Shown in pieces: positions 1 to 11,637 of a DNA stretch of 64,000 nucleotides. A program made the position numbers and the translations under genes. The stretch is from Brevipalpus yothersi (taxonomy: Eukaryota > Arthropoda > Arachnida > Trombidiformes > Tenuipalpidae), in assembly GCA_003956705.1 (NCBI GenBank), contig QZCP01000690.1, forward strand, positions 145,691 to 209,690. The letters are read 5' to 3'. How positions within the stretch are numbered: the stretch's first letter is position 1; each line of letters starts with the position of its first letter. Below the pieces are notes generated by a model that saw only the letters and a program-made list of their open reading frames with translations, searched no databases and was not told the origin of the DNA.

Positions 1-2602
1 ACAGGTGGCTTTTGAGCTTCCGATACACTTTCCCAAGGCATTTTGCGGCGAATATTGATAATATTAATGTTGTTATTATATATATATATAATTATGTAAA
101 AAAAAGAATCGAAAGAGAGCTCTCAAAATGCTCTCAGTTCTCCGGGTAATACTGGAGAAAATGAGAATAGAAGACGCATCACCGAGAAGAGGAGATATTC
201 ATAGCCTCCAAAGTCTCAGCTTGATAGCATGAAGAGAGAGAGAGAGAGAGGAGAGAGAGGAGAGAGAGGAGAGAAGAGAGAGAGAAAGAGAGAGAAAATA
301 AAGAGAGAGAGAAGGGATTGCATGTTGTGTAGTAAATAAATAAGCATCATGTAAGCATTGGAAAAGTTCCACCAAAGTCGAGGGATTGGCAGTGGTTGAA
401 AACGGAAATAACGTTGCTCCTACTTTTGGCGTAGCTTTTCTTAACTTTTGACGGTCTCAATCTCACCCAAAGTTCCATGTAGCTGAGTAGGATGATGGAG
501 ATAATTTTTGGATAACTCAACATCGGTTCAAGGGTAGACAACATGTATGTTTTGGTAGCTGAACATCATGTGATATACTGTACCATTAATCTCGAATTGT
601 GAGCCATGAGATAACGAAAACAATTTCATTTTCATTTCATGAGTTCAATTGGATGATTTTTATTTTTATTTTCGATCACAGCAAATCTAATGATGAATAT
701 TTTATAATCGCTAAGATAACGGTCCCAATAACAAGGCTTGTGGCAATAACTTTGATTGTACATCTTCACAATGCTTTCGACGGATTTGATAATTCTATTT
801 TGATATAATCTATCATGATAACGAAACCTTGTTGATAAATGAAGAATATCAAGGTAGATAGTAATGAGGCCTCATCGAACTTTCTGTGGAAGATATTTTC
901 ATTGGAGTTTTCTAGTCCTCACGCTTAGATTCGACTTAAGAAGAGCTTATTGAAATCCTGGAAATCCTGGAAATACCCAAGAAAAGAGTGAACATCAGGA
1001 GTCAATAAGGGCAGAAGATGTCTTCTCAGAGAAGAATGTTCAAGAATTCACCTTACATGTGGATGTACATCATATCAATGTAGATACCCAAGGAATAATC
1101 AAGAATTTGCTGTTACAGATTCTTTGCTTTGTCAGTCGAATTTGCGTCTAGACTTCTCGGACTGTTTATCTAACCTCACATTATTTTCTTTCATTTATTT
1201 TAGGATCTAATCCTTGCATTTTGAATCTCACATTTAGAATATTAAGAATCTGGATTCTCGTCGTAGTAGACTATTGGAGCGGATGCTAGCAAATCATTTC
1301 ATGACACAGATTGCCTTAAACAAAATTTTTTATAGGTGAAGTCATTCGTGTGATCTAGTTTGGTGGATCAATCTGACAATTTTGAGATGAACAATCTAGA
1401 GAAGGGTTCTCAACCTTCACTATTGACTCACCTCTAGATCGAGGTCAAAAAAACGAAGAAACAGGAGAAGATAAAAAGTGATTCCTTGATGCAAACATGG
1501 ACAGGAAATTAGAGTCAATTATCATTGAATGTTAATTGAAGAGTGATGACGAGGTTGAAAAAAATTTTGAGCCAATCAGTCGAGTTTGATTAAGTTTTCG
1601 ACGCTAAAGAGAGGTTTATCTTAAAATTTGCCTTTTGTTTCCAATCAGCATTCTTATATCACAAGTTTCATCCTCAATTTGCTCTCGCCACAAGAGCAAC
1701 TTTCACTTTCCTTCCTTTTCCGGTTCATAATTCTCGTTGAAAAATTTTGAGTTTTGAATTTTCTCAATTTCTACAATTTTCTCTCAAATGAATCAAATTG
1801 ATTAAAATCCATCTACATTCTTTGTAAGTGATTGAGATAGTGAGCCAGTATATTGATCACAAAATACATATGATTCACTTGTTGATCATAACATATCATT
1901 CAAAGCTCTTCAATCATCAATGAACTTCAAGGCCTAAGTATCAGATTTCTATTATGATGAAGAGAGCTGATTCCTTTCCTAAACAGGAAATTCAAATACC
2001 TTGACCTCAATAAAAGGTATCTATGAGAAATTGATCCGAATTTCCGAAAAACCTTACATCATGTTCTGATCTTTTTTTTTCTTACATACATTCTGAAATT
2101 AACTGATGAAAGATGGCTAATTGCTCATAAAAACTTGATGATATGCCAATGAATTCCCAAAAGGGATTCAACAACAGTAATGGGTATGAATTGGCCTGTG
2201 GGACTGCAATCATGAGAAAATGATCCCAAATCGTGTTCACGTGAAAACTCACTCTTCCAGGTCAAATAGCCTATGGCCAATATGTGGAAAGAACCAAGAT
2301 AACTATTCAGATTTGGATGCCGAGAACTTTGACCTTCTACCGAGGGAGCCAAGCGGGACCGCTTCCATCCGCTTCAGTCCGACCCGAAAAAAAAGTGAGC
2401 TCTTCGCTCGTTCAATGAGAGACAAAAACCGTTGGAAAAACGTTTTGCCGCCTTTAATTTTTCGTCGGCAATCTTTGTTCCATAGGGGTGGGAAATCGAG
2501 GAGATATTGAGAAATGGACGTAATTCATCACAAAATTTTATTAAATTCATACACATACTGATATAGGACAAAATTAGAATGGAAAATAGATGAATGAATC
2601 TA
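1..2602. other. Non-coding intergenic stretch
   Basis: No convincing exon on either strand. The short open frames here have no recognisable protein character and no consistent splice framework. A purine tract of irregular GAGAGG/GAGA units lies at about 233-315. The right edge is the 3' end of NCBP1. Confidence 0.6.
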
Positions 2603-5600
2603 TCATGCTTGGAGAGAACAGAATTGCTTGAAAATAAGCGAGATATGATGATCCAGATCAGTTGTGAAGACTATCGATTCCAGAGTAGGAATGATGTTGA
2701 AAAGATACTGGTGATGCTGTTAATGAGAGGACAGAATTTTGATTATATTGTAGGATTCCTTCACTGAACTTATGTGAACTTGAGATGAGATGTGAACTTA
2801 CCTCGAAGAAAGCCTGTTGAAGTCGACCAATGCCCCAACGGAACCAATGTGTTTTGAAGCTTTTGCCTTTCGATTCACACGATCTAATGTGCTCCGAAAG
2901 CTGTGAAACGAAATTTTGGAAAATTATCACGAACAAATCTCTCTGTTCTGCTAAGGCAACTTCCAATTTCTCTTCAATGCGTTCAATTTCTTCTTCCTCG
3001 GTCATAGGAACATCATCACCAGATTCTTCAACCTTGATTTTTGAACCATCCTCCTTTTCGGGTTCTTGTTGTTTCTGATAGCAAAAGGGGAAAATCATTT
3101 ATCATTTAAGAAATTTATTCGGATTTCATCTTCTATCATCGATGAGAAAAATTTATCGAACCTCAGACTCTTTTTCAGCTTTCTCTTTCAAACTTTTAAG
3201 TTCTTTTTGAATGTTTATCACACTTTTGGTTTGTCGTTTGACCGTTGAGTGTAGAATTTCCCAGGTATAGGATCTGAAAATGAATGAATTTAGCAAGAAT
3301 CTAGCAGGCAACTCTGAAGTTCATCTCACCTAGTGAAATCATCTGAATACTCCTTCGAAAATAACCAATTGACTATGGCTGGATACTGAATGATTCCAGC
3401 TTTCAGCAATTTATTAGTGAGCACTACTAGAAGCTGTTAAGAAGAAGAAAAATCATTCTAATCAAGTGATTTCAAGACTGATTTCTTACCTGAGGATGAT
3501 GACGCCATACTTCATATATTGTGGTGAGGATTTGTTTTTGAGCCTCTTCCGAGGTGTTGAGACCCAGGAGAATCTTATTGTATCTACACAAAAAAAAGCA
3601 ACGTTGAAAGTAAATTGATGAAAGAAAGGAAAAAATTAACTCACTTTAGAAGAGCTGAAAATAGATGGGAGAAAGACTTTGATGCCTTATTTAGCAGAAC
3701 GGTCAAGAAAATGTCTATCTTCAAACAATGTGGAATAGATTCTAGAGGAAAAGAGAATTATAGAAATGTGGATCATGGAAATTTCAGCTTACTAATGCCA
3801 AACATACCTCCTGATGCATCTCCATTTGCACCTTCGGGAGCTTCTAAAAGTTCACTGACTTGTTCAACAGTTGGTCTTTGAGATAACATTTGATTCAATT
3901 TTCCAACCAGAGATATTCCAGGTAAATTTGTCGAATCTTCAGTATTGTACTTGTCCATTGGCTCAGGAACGTCAGGCAGAAGGATTTTGAATCCATCAGG
4001 AACTATCTCAGAGATACGCTGGTGATAAGAGAGTCTCATGCATCTGAGGAGGCATTCTCTCACAAATTTTGGTTTTGGATGGAGAGGATCTAACGTCAAA
4101 CAGCTACTCCAATCATCCCAACTCCAAGTGTATTGAAAGTTGCTTAAATGGTAAGCAAACCATGATGCGAATCGATCTACACAGGCAGTGTTCATTGTAT
4201 CAATTCTATCGAAGAGGATCTGGACAGATTGAGCCAACTGAGAAATGAAGAGGAGGAATTATAAACTGAGGCCTAGACTTAGGAATTTTGAGAGCTCAAG
4301 ATGGCGAAAAAACTCACAACTTGAGGCAAGGTACTTGGCTGCATCTTACAAAGCTTCAGTAGTAAAGAGCCATAAAAAATTTCCAAATATTTGCTCGTAG
4401 GAAGAGCAAATATTTCTGCCAGAATGGTCTCGATGAGAACGTATTCCAATGGCATTTTGTGGCTACCTTGAAGAGTCAAAAGAGCTTGTGCACTGTTAAA
4501 TAGAAAACAGATGACAATAAAAGAAGATTTCATTGAGCTTGTTTAAACTCACCATTCTTTCACATCGAAGTAATTAGAGTCAATAATCCACTTGACATTT
4601 TCTTCGATGAGATAGCGTTCAATTGAATGAGCACCAGGTAAAATTGGGCCATCTGGACAATCTGTGTAGTCAAACAATCTGAACACAACTCTAGGGTATG
4701 GATATTTATTGGAAGGATCATGAGGTGGGATGGTAATGTTAGGGAGATTATGCTGTAGTCCCTCGCATAAGACCTTGCCAAAACTGAGATAAGGTCTGTA
4801 GATATGTCTTTCAACCCATTTATCAGACCGAAGCTTCGATATTTGTGCCCACAAGCAATCTAAGTATTCTTCCTGTGGGTGAGGTGTATCAGAATACCAA
4901 ACTCTGAGAGGTGTATGATGAGTTTTACTCCTTTTTGTAATATAATTTTCGATTGTGTTCAGTAATTGTTCAAGATCTTGTTCTTTCTTGTCGTAAAGTT
5001 CATATCCAACCCAAGGAAGTGATGAGAGAACTACGTAGATGAAAAAGTCAGATCTAACTTGAGGAATGTTATCCTCCATGGTCACATCAGTCAGCGTTTC
5101 GAAGAAGTTCATCAAAGAGGCTGGTGAGATAACATGACAGTTGACCAGATCTGCAAAGAATCGGACAAACGAGTGGCTTTTTGTCCATTCACAGTTCTTA
5201 AGACTTTCTTTGAAGCTTTTAGAGAGGAGTTCAATAATCTGTTGACCAAGAATTTGAGTAATGAATAGTGTGAAAAGAAACACTTTGAAAGCATACAAAC
5301 ATTTGCTCCTAGATCATAGTTTCGATTGTTGAGAAGTCCGACCAAAGTTGCATAGATGGATGTTTTTTCAGGTATTTCGGCAACACTAGAGCAGAAAGAT
5401 TGAGATGAGTCTTGAGCTCTGATAGTGAAACAATAAAATACATAAGTTGCATCATGAAAATTTACCATTCACAGATGATTTTAATGATACCAGACTTAGC
5501 ACTCTTGGAGACATCATGATCCAAAATATCCACAAGTTCTTCAAGATTTTTTTCAAGAGATGATGTACTCTGATGGGAAAGAATAAGTTTAACAATCGTA

Positions 5601-5821
5601 TATTCGTAGTCAATCTAAACCATAGAATCTTACCTTCTCACCCAATCGGACTATCAAATGTTCCAAATTGTCACCAAGATTATCATCCCTATCATCGCGA
5701 CGACTTCGCTTCATAGGTCGATCAGCTTTAAAATAATTAGAAATCATGAGAATGGGGAGGAATTAATAGTCAAGATAAACTCACAATCATCGTTCCATGA
5801 TCTTTTTTCTTTTCGATTCAT
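2603..5821 (-). CDS. NCBP1: Nuclear cap-binding protein subunit 1 (CBP80), 13 exons
   Basis: Large subunit of the nuclear cap-binding complex, which with CBP20 binds the m7G cap of Pol II transcripts for splicing, export and pioneer translation. Exons by GT-AG splicing: 5785-5821, 5634-5725, 5466-5569, 5301-5385, 4553-5238, 4318-4492, 3808-4237, 3645-3741, 3490-3583, 3330-3433, 3162-3273, 2802-3074, 2603-2716. They total 2403 nt, an 800-aa protein, against about 790 in human. Landmarks recalled from the family: SIYATLVGLLNNRNY near the N-terminus, PHPQEEYLDCLWAQI, NTACVDRFASWF with HHLSNFQ-like residues, KPKFVRECLLRCMRLSYHQR, and a C-terminus ending FCSLQA like human FCALQA. The start sits in a basic leader (MNRKEKRSW) followed by an Arg-rich stretch typical of the NLS. 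The exon 4/5 junction (after AAT, 5301 to 5238) is the least certain, but it preserves frame. Confidence 0.95.
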
Positions 5822-7050
5822 CTTGATGAATCAAATAAGGTGAAGCGATAAACAAACAAAACAGATCCCAAATAAACTAGAGAAATCAGAAACGACACTA
5901 GCTAATGTCAGTGCTGGATTTGCAAAAAACAGGCCACTTGAGTTTAGAAGACCGAATAAATACTGTACAAATTGATGAGCTATCGAATCAGTCAATTGTT
6001 ATGGGAGAAAATGATCAGTATGATTGTTTCAGAAGCCGGAGAGAAAGGGAATGAAAATGCTGGAAGGCTTTTAAGTTGAAAGCGGCAACATATGAAAACA
6101 TCAACTTGAGCAAGCAGAGCAGCAAAACAGTAAAGCAATAAACATCAAAGCCGCATGATCAATGGCTGAGGATGGCGGAAATTCAAGCGAAAGAAGGAGA
6201 GTAGAGAGTAGAGAGAGAGAGACACGCTGATGTGGCTTGTATTACTCAATTTGATGACCTAAATTGTCGCCCAAATTTTGATCAGTAAACAATCAAGAAA
6301 AATTATGGATCTTGAATTTTGTCATGATGGCAAATTTAGTGGAAGAATCGAAGATTTCATTCCAAAGTCCAATGAAGAATGCATTGTTTGAAGTAGGCCG
6401 AAAGAAAATGTGAGAAGTTTTGGGCGAGTAGAAAGGAGAAAATGGAGGGAACTCGAACCACGTTCTAACCGAAAGGCATGCTTTGGCGGGCTTCCCAGAA
6501 GTGGTAACAATCGATGGACAAAGTTGTTAAGTACATTCTGTGACCCATCATGGAGGTTATCAGACTGATCGGGTAAGTGGAAGCCCGCCTAAAATAGTTC
6601 CCGACACAAAGAACGAAGAGAGTTTCCGGTAGGCAATGGATTCCTGAGGGTTCTCGAGAGCCATAGACCACAGTAAGAGACACGAGAATGGAAATCAAAT
6701 CAGTGAGAGATGTACGTTTCATACTTTAAAATTTTAATTTATTCAAGCATGAAAATTAATCGAAGAGATGGTACCATTCTTAAATGGTAGTCTCTTCTTT
6801 GGTGGTTTTGTTTTTTCCGAAGCGCAAGCGAGAGGGCAAAAGTAAGGGTGAACTATGAATAAATCTATTTATAATATGTTCGCTTTTTATATGAATTTTA
6901 TGATGAATGTCAATGTGAGTTTATGTATGTATGATAGTGGGAAAAATGCACATGAAATATTTATATATGATGTAGAAAGCAAAATAGATAGATAGAGAGA
7001 GGGAAAAAAAGATAATTTTGTCAATTAAATGCGATCACAAAAAAAGTCAT
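5822..7050. other. Intergenic region between NCBP1 5' end and histone H1 3' end
   Basis: Holds the NCBP1 upstream region and H1 3' flank. A minus-strand open frame at 6465-6722 begins with a hydrophobic leader (MKRTSLTDLISILVSLTVVYG) that could be a signal peptide. However, the frame closes after 85 codons, the rest shows no family resemblance, and an overlapping second frame (6322-6510) is equally open. I do not call it a gene. A perfect 7-bp hairpin (TACCATT/AATGGTA, 4-nt loop) lies at 6772-6789. Confidence 0.5.
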
Positions 7051-7788
7051 CTAACTGGATTTAGCTGCTGCCTTTTTGGCGGTTGGTTTTTTGGGTGCTG
7101 CGGCCTTCTTCTTAGGTGACTTTGGCTTGGCGGCCTTTGATGCTTTCGGCTTCTTCTCGACCTTAGTCTTTTTTGGTGAAGACTTTGTCTTTGCTTTCAC
7201 ATCTTTCTTAACTGGACTCTTGGCCGGAGACTTGGGAGTCTTTGGCTTCTTGGCCTTAGCTGGTGAAGATGCTGGTGATGAAGCAGCAGCAGCAGTTGGA
7301 GATGATGAAGCGGCAGTTGGACTGGATGGTGCAGCAGCCTTCTTGGCCTTTGCCTTCTTTTCACCCTTTGGCTTGGTTGCCTTTGGTTTCTTGGGTGATT
7401 TGGCTGGCTTGGGTTTCACTGCCTTTTTGGCGGCTTTCTTGGCTGGTGCAGCAGCTCCTTTGGCCACTTTGAATGATCCAGAGGCACCTTTACCCTTGGT
7501 CTGAACGAGAGCACCACTAGCAACAGCAGCTTTCAAATGCTTCTTGATGAATGGAGCAAGCTTTTCAACATCAGCCTTGTAGTTACCGGCGATATACTTT
7601 TTGATGGCCTGGGAAGATGAACCATTTCGTTCCTTGAGAGAATTGATAGCAGCAAGAACCATATCAGCAACCGGAGGATGGGTTGGTGTTGGCTTTGGCT
7701 TCTTGGCACCAGCAGATTTAGCGGCAGCCTTCTTACCCTTTGGGGTAGCAGCAGGAGCAGGAGCAGCGGTTTCAGTCATTCTGGACAT
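7051..7788 (-). CDS. Linker histone H1, single exon
   Basis: 245-aa histone H1. A short N-terminal tail is followed by a winged-helix H15 globular domain at about residues 38-112 (PPVADMVLAAINSLKERNGS, ALVQTKGKGASGSFK). After it comes a long Lys/Ala/Pro tail with many KSPxK and KPKAKKA-type motifs, the usual CDK target and DNA-neutralising tail. It binds linker DNA at the nucleosome dyad. The gene is intronless, as H1 genes usually are. The first in-frame ATG is used (MSRMTETAAP); a start at the second Met, 4 residues in, is also possible. I see no canonical replication-histone 3' stem-loop in the 300 nt after the stop, so polyadenylation cannot be excluded. No core histone genes lie nearby. 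Confidence 0.96.
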   Translation of the reverse strand: MSRMTETAAPAPAATPKGKKAAAKSAGAKKPKPTPTHPPVADMVLAAINSLKERNGSSSQAIKKYIAGNYKADVEKLAPFIKKHLKAAVASGALVQTKGKGASGSFKVAKGAAAPAKKAAKKAVKPKPAKSPKKPKATKPKGEKKAKAKKAAAPSSPTAASSSPTAAAASSPASSPAKAKKPKTPKSPAKSPVKKDVKAKTKSSPKKTKVEKKPKASKAAKPKSPKKKAAAPKKPTAKKAAAKSS

Positions 7789-9262
7789 ATTAATTTACCA
7801 AAAAATCAACGATGATCAAAAAACACAATCGAAAATCAAAGATGAGTAGAGAAGTTGTAACGAGGTGAGTTGAGATGAGTTGGGTTGATGAGTTAGGTTG
7901 ATGAGATGAGATGAGGTAGAAGTCCAAGATGGCGGATGAAGCAAGAGAAAGAGAATAAAGAGAAGAAAGGAGAGAAAAACCGTTAATATATGAAAAAACA
8001 CCACAGGAAAATGTCCACAATCAAAGAAACTAAGAAAATGACCATCAAAAGAGAGAAAAGTAATGTGTAACAGTTAAGATCGTCGCGAATAAAAGTTGGG
8101 CGATCTTAGCAAGCAGAAGTAGAAGCAAGCAGTAAGAGAAGAGCGTGCAAGAGAGAAAACAGCTAGAGAAGGAATAGTTGAAAAAAGTAGGTAAAAAGGG
8201 TAAAAATTGCTATGAAACTTGGTCAAACAATGAATGGACACATGAGGAAAGTGAATAAAGTAATTATGATGATTACCTGATTGATTAAATTAATTGTAAT
8301 CAAATTGAAAGTTGGGCGAAAAAAAGGTTTTCGATATAAGTGCGAGAGAGACTTGAAAGGCAAGAAGCAAGAGCAAAGTAACAGTGAAAGCTTCTCCTTT
8401 TATTTTTCCCACTTTTATATGAATCGGCGCTCAAGTAAGCGGACGATACGAGGACTCACAACAGCAACTCAAACTCTTCAACAGCCCAAAGCAACATCAA
8501 CGCAACATCGTTTGTGCTTTATCTCATCATATTCACCACAATTAGCAACAATTATACACACTTTTTTCATGTCAATCCATATTTTTTGATATCCCACAGG
8601 ATGTGTCCACCGATTGGCGAAGATCGCATCGTGATCCGATGTGCGGTCAAAAAGTTGTACCACCAAATGTGTGAGAGAAGCGTCAAAATTTTCAACTCTC
8701 GTCAATTAATTGCCCATTTTCTTTCTCAAATCAGCATTTTTTTCATCCAAATCATACATTAAACACAGATCACATCTTCTGGTGAAGGTTGAAAAAGAAA
8801 TGAATCCATTTCGTTTGGTCACAATAAAATTAAATCGATTGTAGTGAGATCATGTTGCTCTACTCAATCTTCGTATACTTGCTGGCTTATAATCGAGTAG
8901 CCATTGAATAAGTATAATAAGACATTTTTTGCATGGAAATCCGAATGCACACACATTGGACATGATTGAAAATTAATTATAGCACATTTTAATGATATTT
9001 GGAGATGATTAAAAGCATAAAAATACAAAGAAAATGTAGAGAAACGCATAAACAATATTCCCATTTCTACTGGTTCAAGCAGTAGCAAAGAGTGTTGAGA
9101 TGCTTTGCTGCAGTAAGCTTGCTGCTTTCGCTTCTCGCTTCTCGCCTGTTTGTGTATGTCTGGGTCTGTATGTTGCTGCTTCAATATTGATGCTTCTTCT
9201 TACTTTTCTCATCTCTTCTCTCTTCTCTTGGATTTGAGTAACGAAATTAAACTTACATCCAA
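7789..9262. other. H1 upstream region, no gene seen
   Basis: The first 150 bp upstream of H1 contain imperfect repeats of a GAGTTGGTTGATGAG-like unit (about 7865-7915). The remainder is AT-rich with a short GAGA-rich stretch. Open frames on both strands lack coding character. Confidence 0.5.
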
Positions 9263-9517
9263 TTAATTATTGTATCCACCAGATGAAGATGGTCCACCAC
9301 CATCACCACTAGATGTTAATGGTCCAGTTGTAGCAGGAGCAGCCGAAGAAGGAGGTTGAGAAGGAGGTGGAAAAAGTGAGCCTTTCGATTTGAATGATTC
9401 CTTGTTCTGCCACGAGTCCAATTTATCGTAGAACTTTTTGATCACTTCATCTTTCCTCTTCTTTTTTCGCGTTTCATTTATTTCCTCCACAAATTCGTTC
9501 ATTCTACCGCAAAACAC
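9263..9517 (-). CDS. Small conserved-looking protein, charged helix plus Pro/Gly/Ser tail; unknown
   Basis: Open frame of 84 codons, or 79 from the second Met at 9502. The N-terminal half is strongly charged and probably helical (NEFVEEINETRKKKRK, then VIKKFYDKLDSWQN). The C-terminal half is low-complexity Pro/Ser/Ala followed by Gly/Ser, ending GGYNN. The region before the second Met reads TTTTGCGGTAG|A, so this may instead be the last exon of a gene whose first exon lies further right. I do not recognise the family. The codon-level pattern and the abrupt switch from charged helix to disordered tail favour a real exon. Confidence 0.5.
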   Translation of the reverse strand: MFCGRMNEFVEEINETRKKKRKDEVIKKFYDKLDSWQNKESFKSKGSLFPPPSQPPSSAAPATTGPLTSSGDGGGPSSSGGYNN

Positions 9518-10884
9518 TTACACATATTTTCTCATTACTCTATGTGAATATATATGGATGTGTACATGTCCATCATTCGTAATTCGCTCGCAGAACAAAA
9601 CGCAAATTGCACTTCACACACTATTTATCTGTAGAGCGATGAGAGATCTCACATTGTAATCATGCATCTTGATTCCTCTCAGTTTGCCGGCCTCTGTTCA
9701 AGCTTACTTGCTTACTTGCTCTACTGTGTGTGTGTGTATGTATGTGAATTACAATTCAACTAGATAAGCTGATTGCAGTTTGATGGTATTCTTGTGTGGA
9801 CTCTTTTTCTCTCTTTTTCTTGCTTTCAACAATTGGAATTTTATTCTCTCTGTGACTGTGTGGCTGTGTGTCTGTGTCTGCGTACCTTGTCTGATATATA
9901 AATTTTTTTCTTCCTCTCCACCTTCTTCATACTCTTCTACTATTCGTTTCACTTATATTCACACTTGATCGCAATCCAAAACAGCATACACATACACACA
10001 TACAGACACACCAGCAAACTAGTTCCAATCTGCGCTCCGTATTCGTTCGGAAGATTGAAAAAGATAGATTGAAAGAGAGAGAGAAAAAGAGAGAGGCAGC
10101 GAGAGTGGCTGAGTTGCTCGCCGATTCGATGTCACCATTTTGAAGGCATCATCTTTTTGGCCATCATTTCATTCCACCATCATCCGATAGTGAAATTTTT
10201 TTATCATACAATTGTTAATTAAACACCATCTACTTGATATGTGGACACTAAAATAACCATCGGACACTGTTTTCTGTGGATATGTCCATTCGTAATATCG
10301 ATGCCCTACTGACTCTCTCTCTCTCTATCATTTTCTCTCTCTTTAGCCAGGGCCTTGATCACTCCCTCTCTCCGTTTTGCAAGCTCTTCAACTACTACCA
10401 CAGCTCGCAAATAATCATTAAGTCTTTTTTTTCTCTCTCTCTCTCTCTCTCTCTTATTGGTGTCCGCCATAGTCTCGTTTACCAGCTACTAGTATAATTA
10501 AATACATACACACATATACACACACATACATACACACCTTCACACAATTGATGAGTGTATGTCTGAGTGATTGTGTGTGACTGTGTGTCTGTTTCCTTCG
10601 TTTACACACTCTGCATCTTCTTCATCTTGAGCTGTGCCCAAGTGATTTGTGTGTGTGTGATAGTCGTCGTTGATTTAAAATATTTATCATCTTTCACTTT
10701 TCACTGGTTTATCGGTTATTTTTCGGAGATTTTTTTTTCGTTACTCATCTTTTTCCATACAAAATCCATTGGCTTTCGGCCTGATATAAGTGCGTGTTGC
10801 GTTCGGTTTTCGGGGCTTTTTTGCTTTCGCCGTTACATTCGCTGCCTACCTGCCAGCCTAAAGTATTGGAGCAGTTTAAGAGGC
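9518..10884. other. Intergenic / 5' region with microsatellites
   Basis: Contains several simple tracts: (TG/CA)n at about 9725-9745, 9980-10010 and 10505-10540, and (CT)n at 10310-10345 and 10430-10455. It is probably the promoter and 5' UTR of the chromatin gene starting at 10885. That frame is open upstream to 10567 but low in coding character, so I place the start at 10885. Confidence 0.45.
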
Positions 10885-11599
10885 ATGATGATGAACGGTA
10901 TTTCATCATCATCAGTATCGGAAGAAAGTGTATCACGTCGAAGGCCTCCATCGAGTACAAATAGATCGGATGATATTACAGCTGATCATTTGTTAAGTGC
11001 AATTGAAGCTCTTAAATTGCGAAAAGCTCGACCGGATAAAAATCGAATTGCCCATCATTTGGAACGGAAACACAATTTTTCACGAGAAGATGTGTTCGCC
11101 GCTCTGGCTCGTTCGGTTGCCGATGGAAGTGTGCTAAAGGTTAAATATAAAGATTTCTACAGCTATCGTAATCCAAATAAAGTGGTAACCCCACCAAGTG
11201 TCACCACCACCACTACCACCAGTACGACTACCACCGCTACCAATAATTCAGATAAGAGTGATCAAAGATCTCCTGCATCAACCACCACCAGTCCACCTGA
11301 TAATGATAATCAAAGTAAAAATGGCCATCATCACAGTGGCAGGCAAGCGTCGGCTAGACAGCGTTCACTTCATTCCTCTGCCAAAAGTCTAGATGCTGAT
11401 GATCGTGCGAATATCAATGCTAAAGAATGCTCGGACACATCATCATCAACCGATCAAACGGATCCATATGTGGATATTGATCATACTCCGACCACAATTA
11501 AATCTGTTCATAATAATAAAAAAGATTCAGGTTAGTTGAACCAAATTTTTTTTTCTCTCTCTCTCTCTCTCTCTTTCAAATGCTCGCCTCTTTTGCTCG

Positions 11600-11637
<38 letters not shown>

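Noticed and set aside
2220..2510. 96-codon plus-strand frame next to NCBP1
   Set aside because: No coding character, no splice context, overlapped by frames on the other strand.
6322..6722. Two overlapping minus-strand frames, one with a possible signal peptide
   Set aside because: Frames conflict, neither shows family features and no splice join reconciles them.
6772..6789. Perfect hairpin downstream of histone H1 as a possible histone 3' stem-loop
   Set aside because: Stem sequence and loop do not match the GGYYYTTYTNARRRCC consensus, and it lies about 260 nt from the stop codon, too far.
7076..7504. Long plus-strand frame rich in Phe/Ala/Gly
   Set aside because: Antisense shadow of histone H1, produced by its Lys/Ala/Pro codons.
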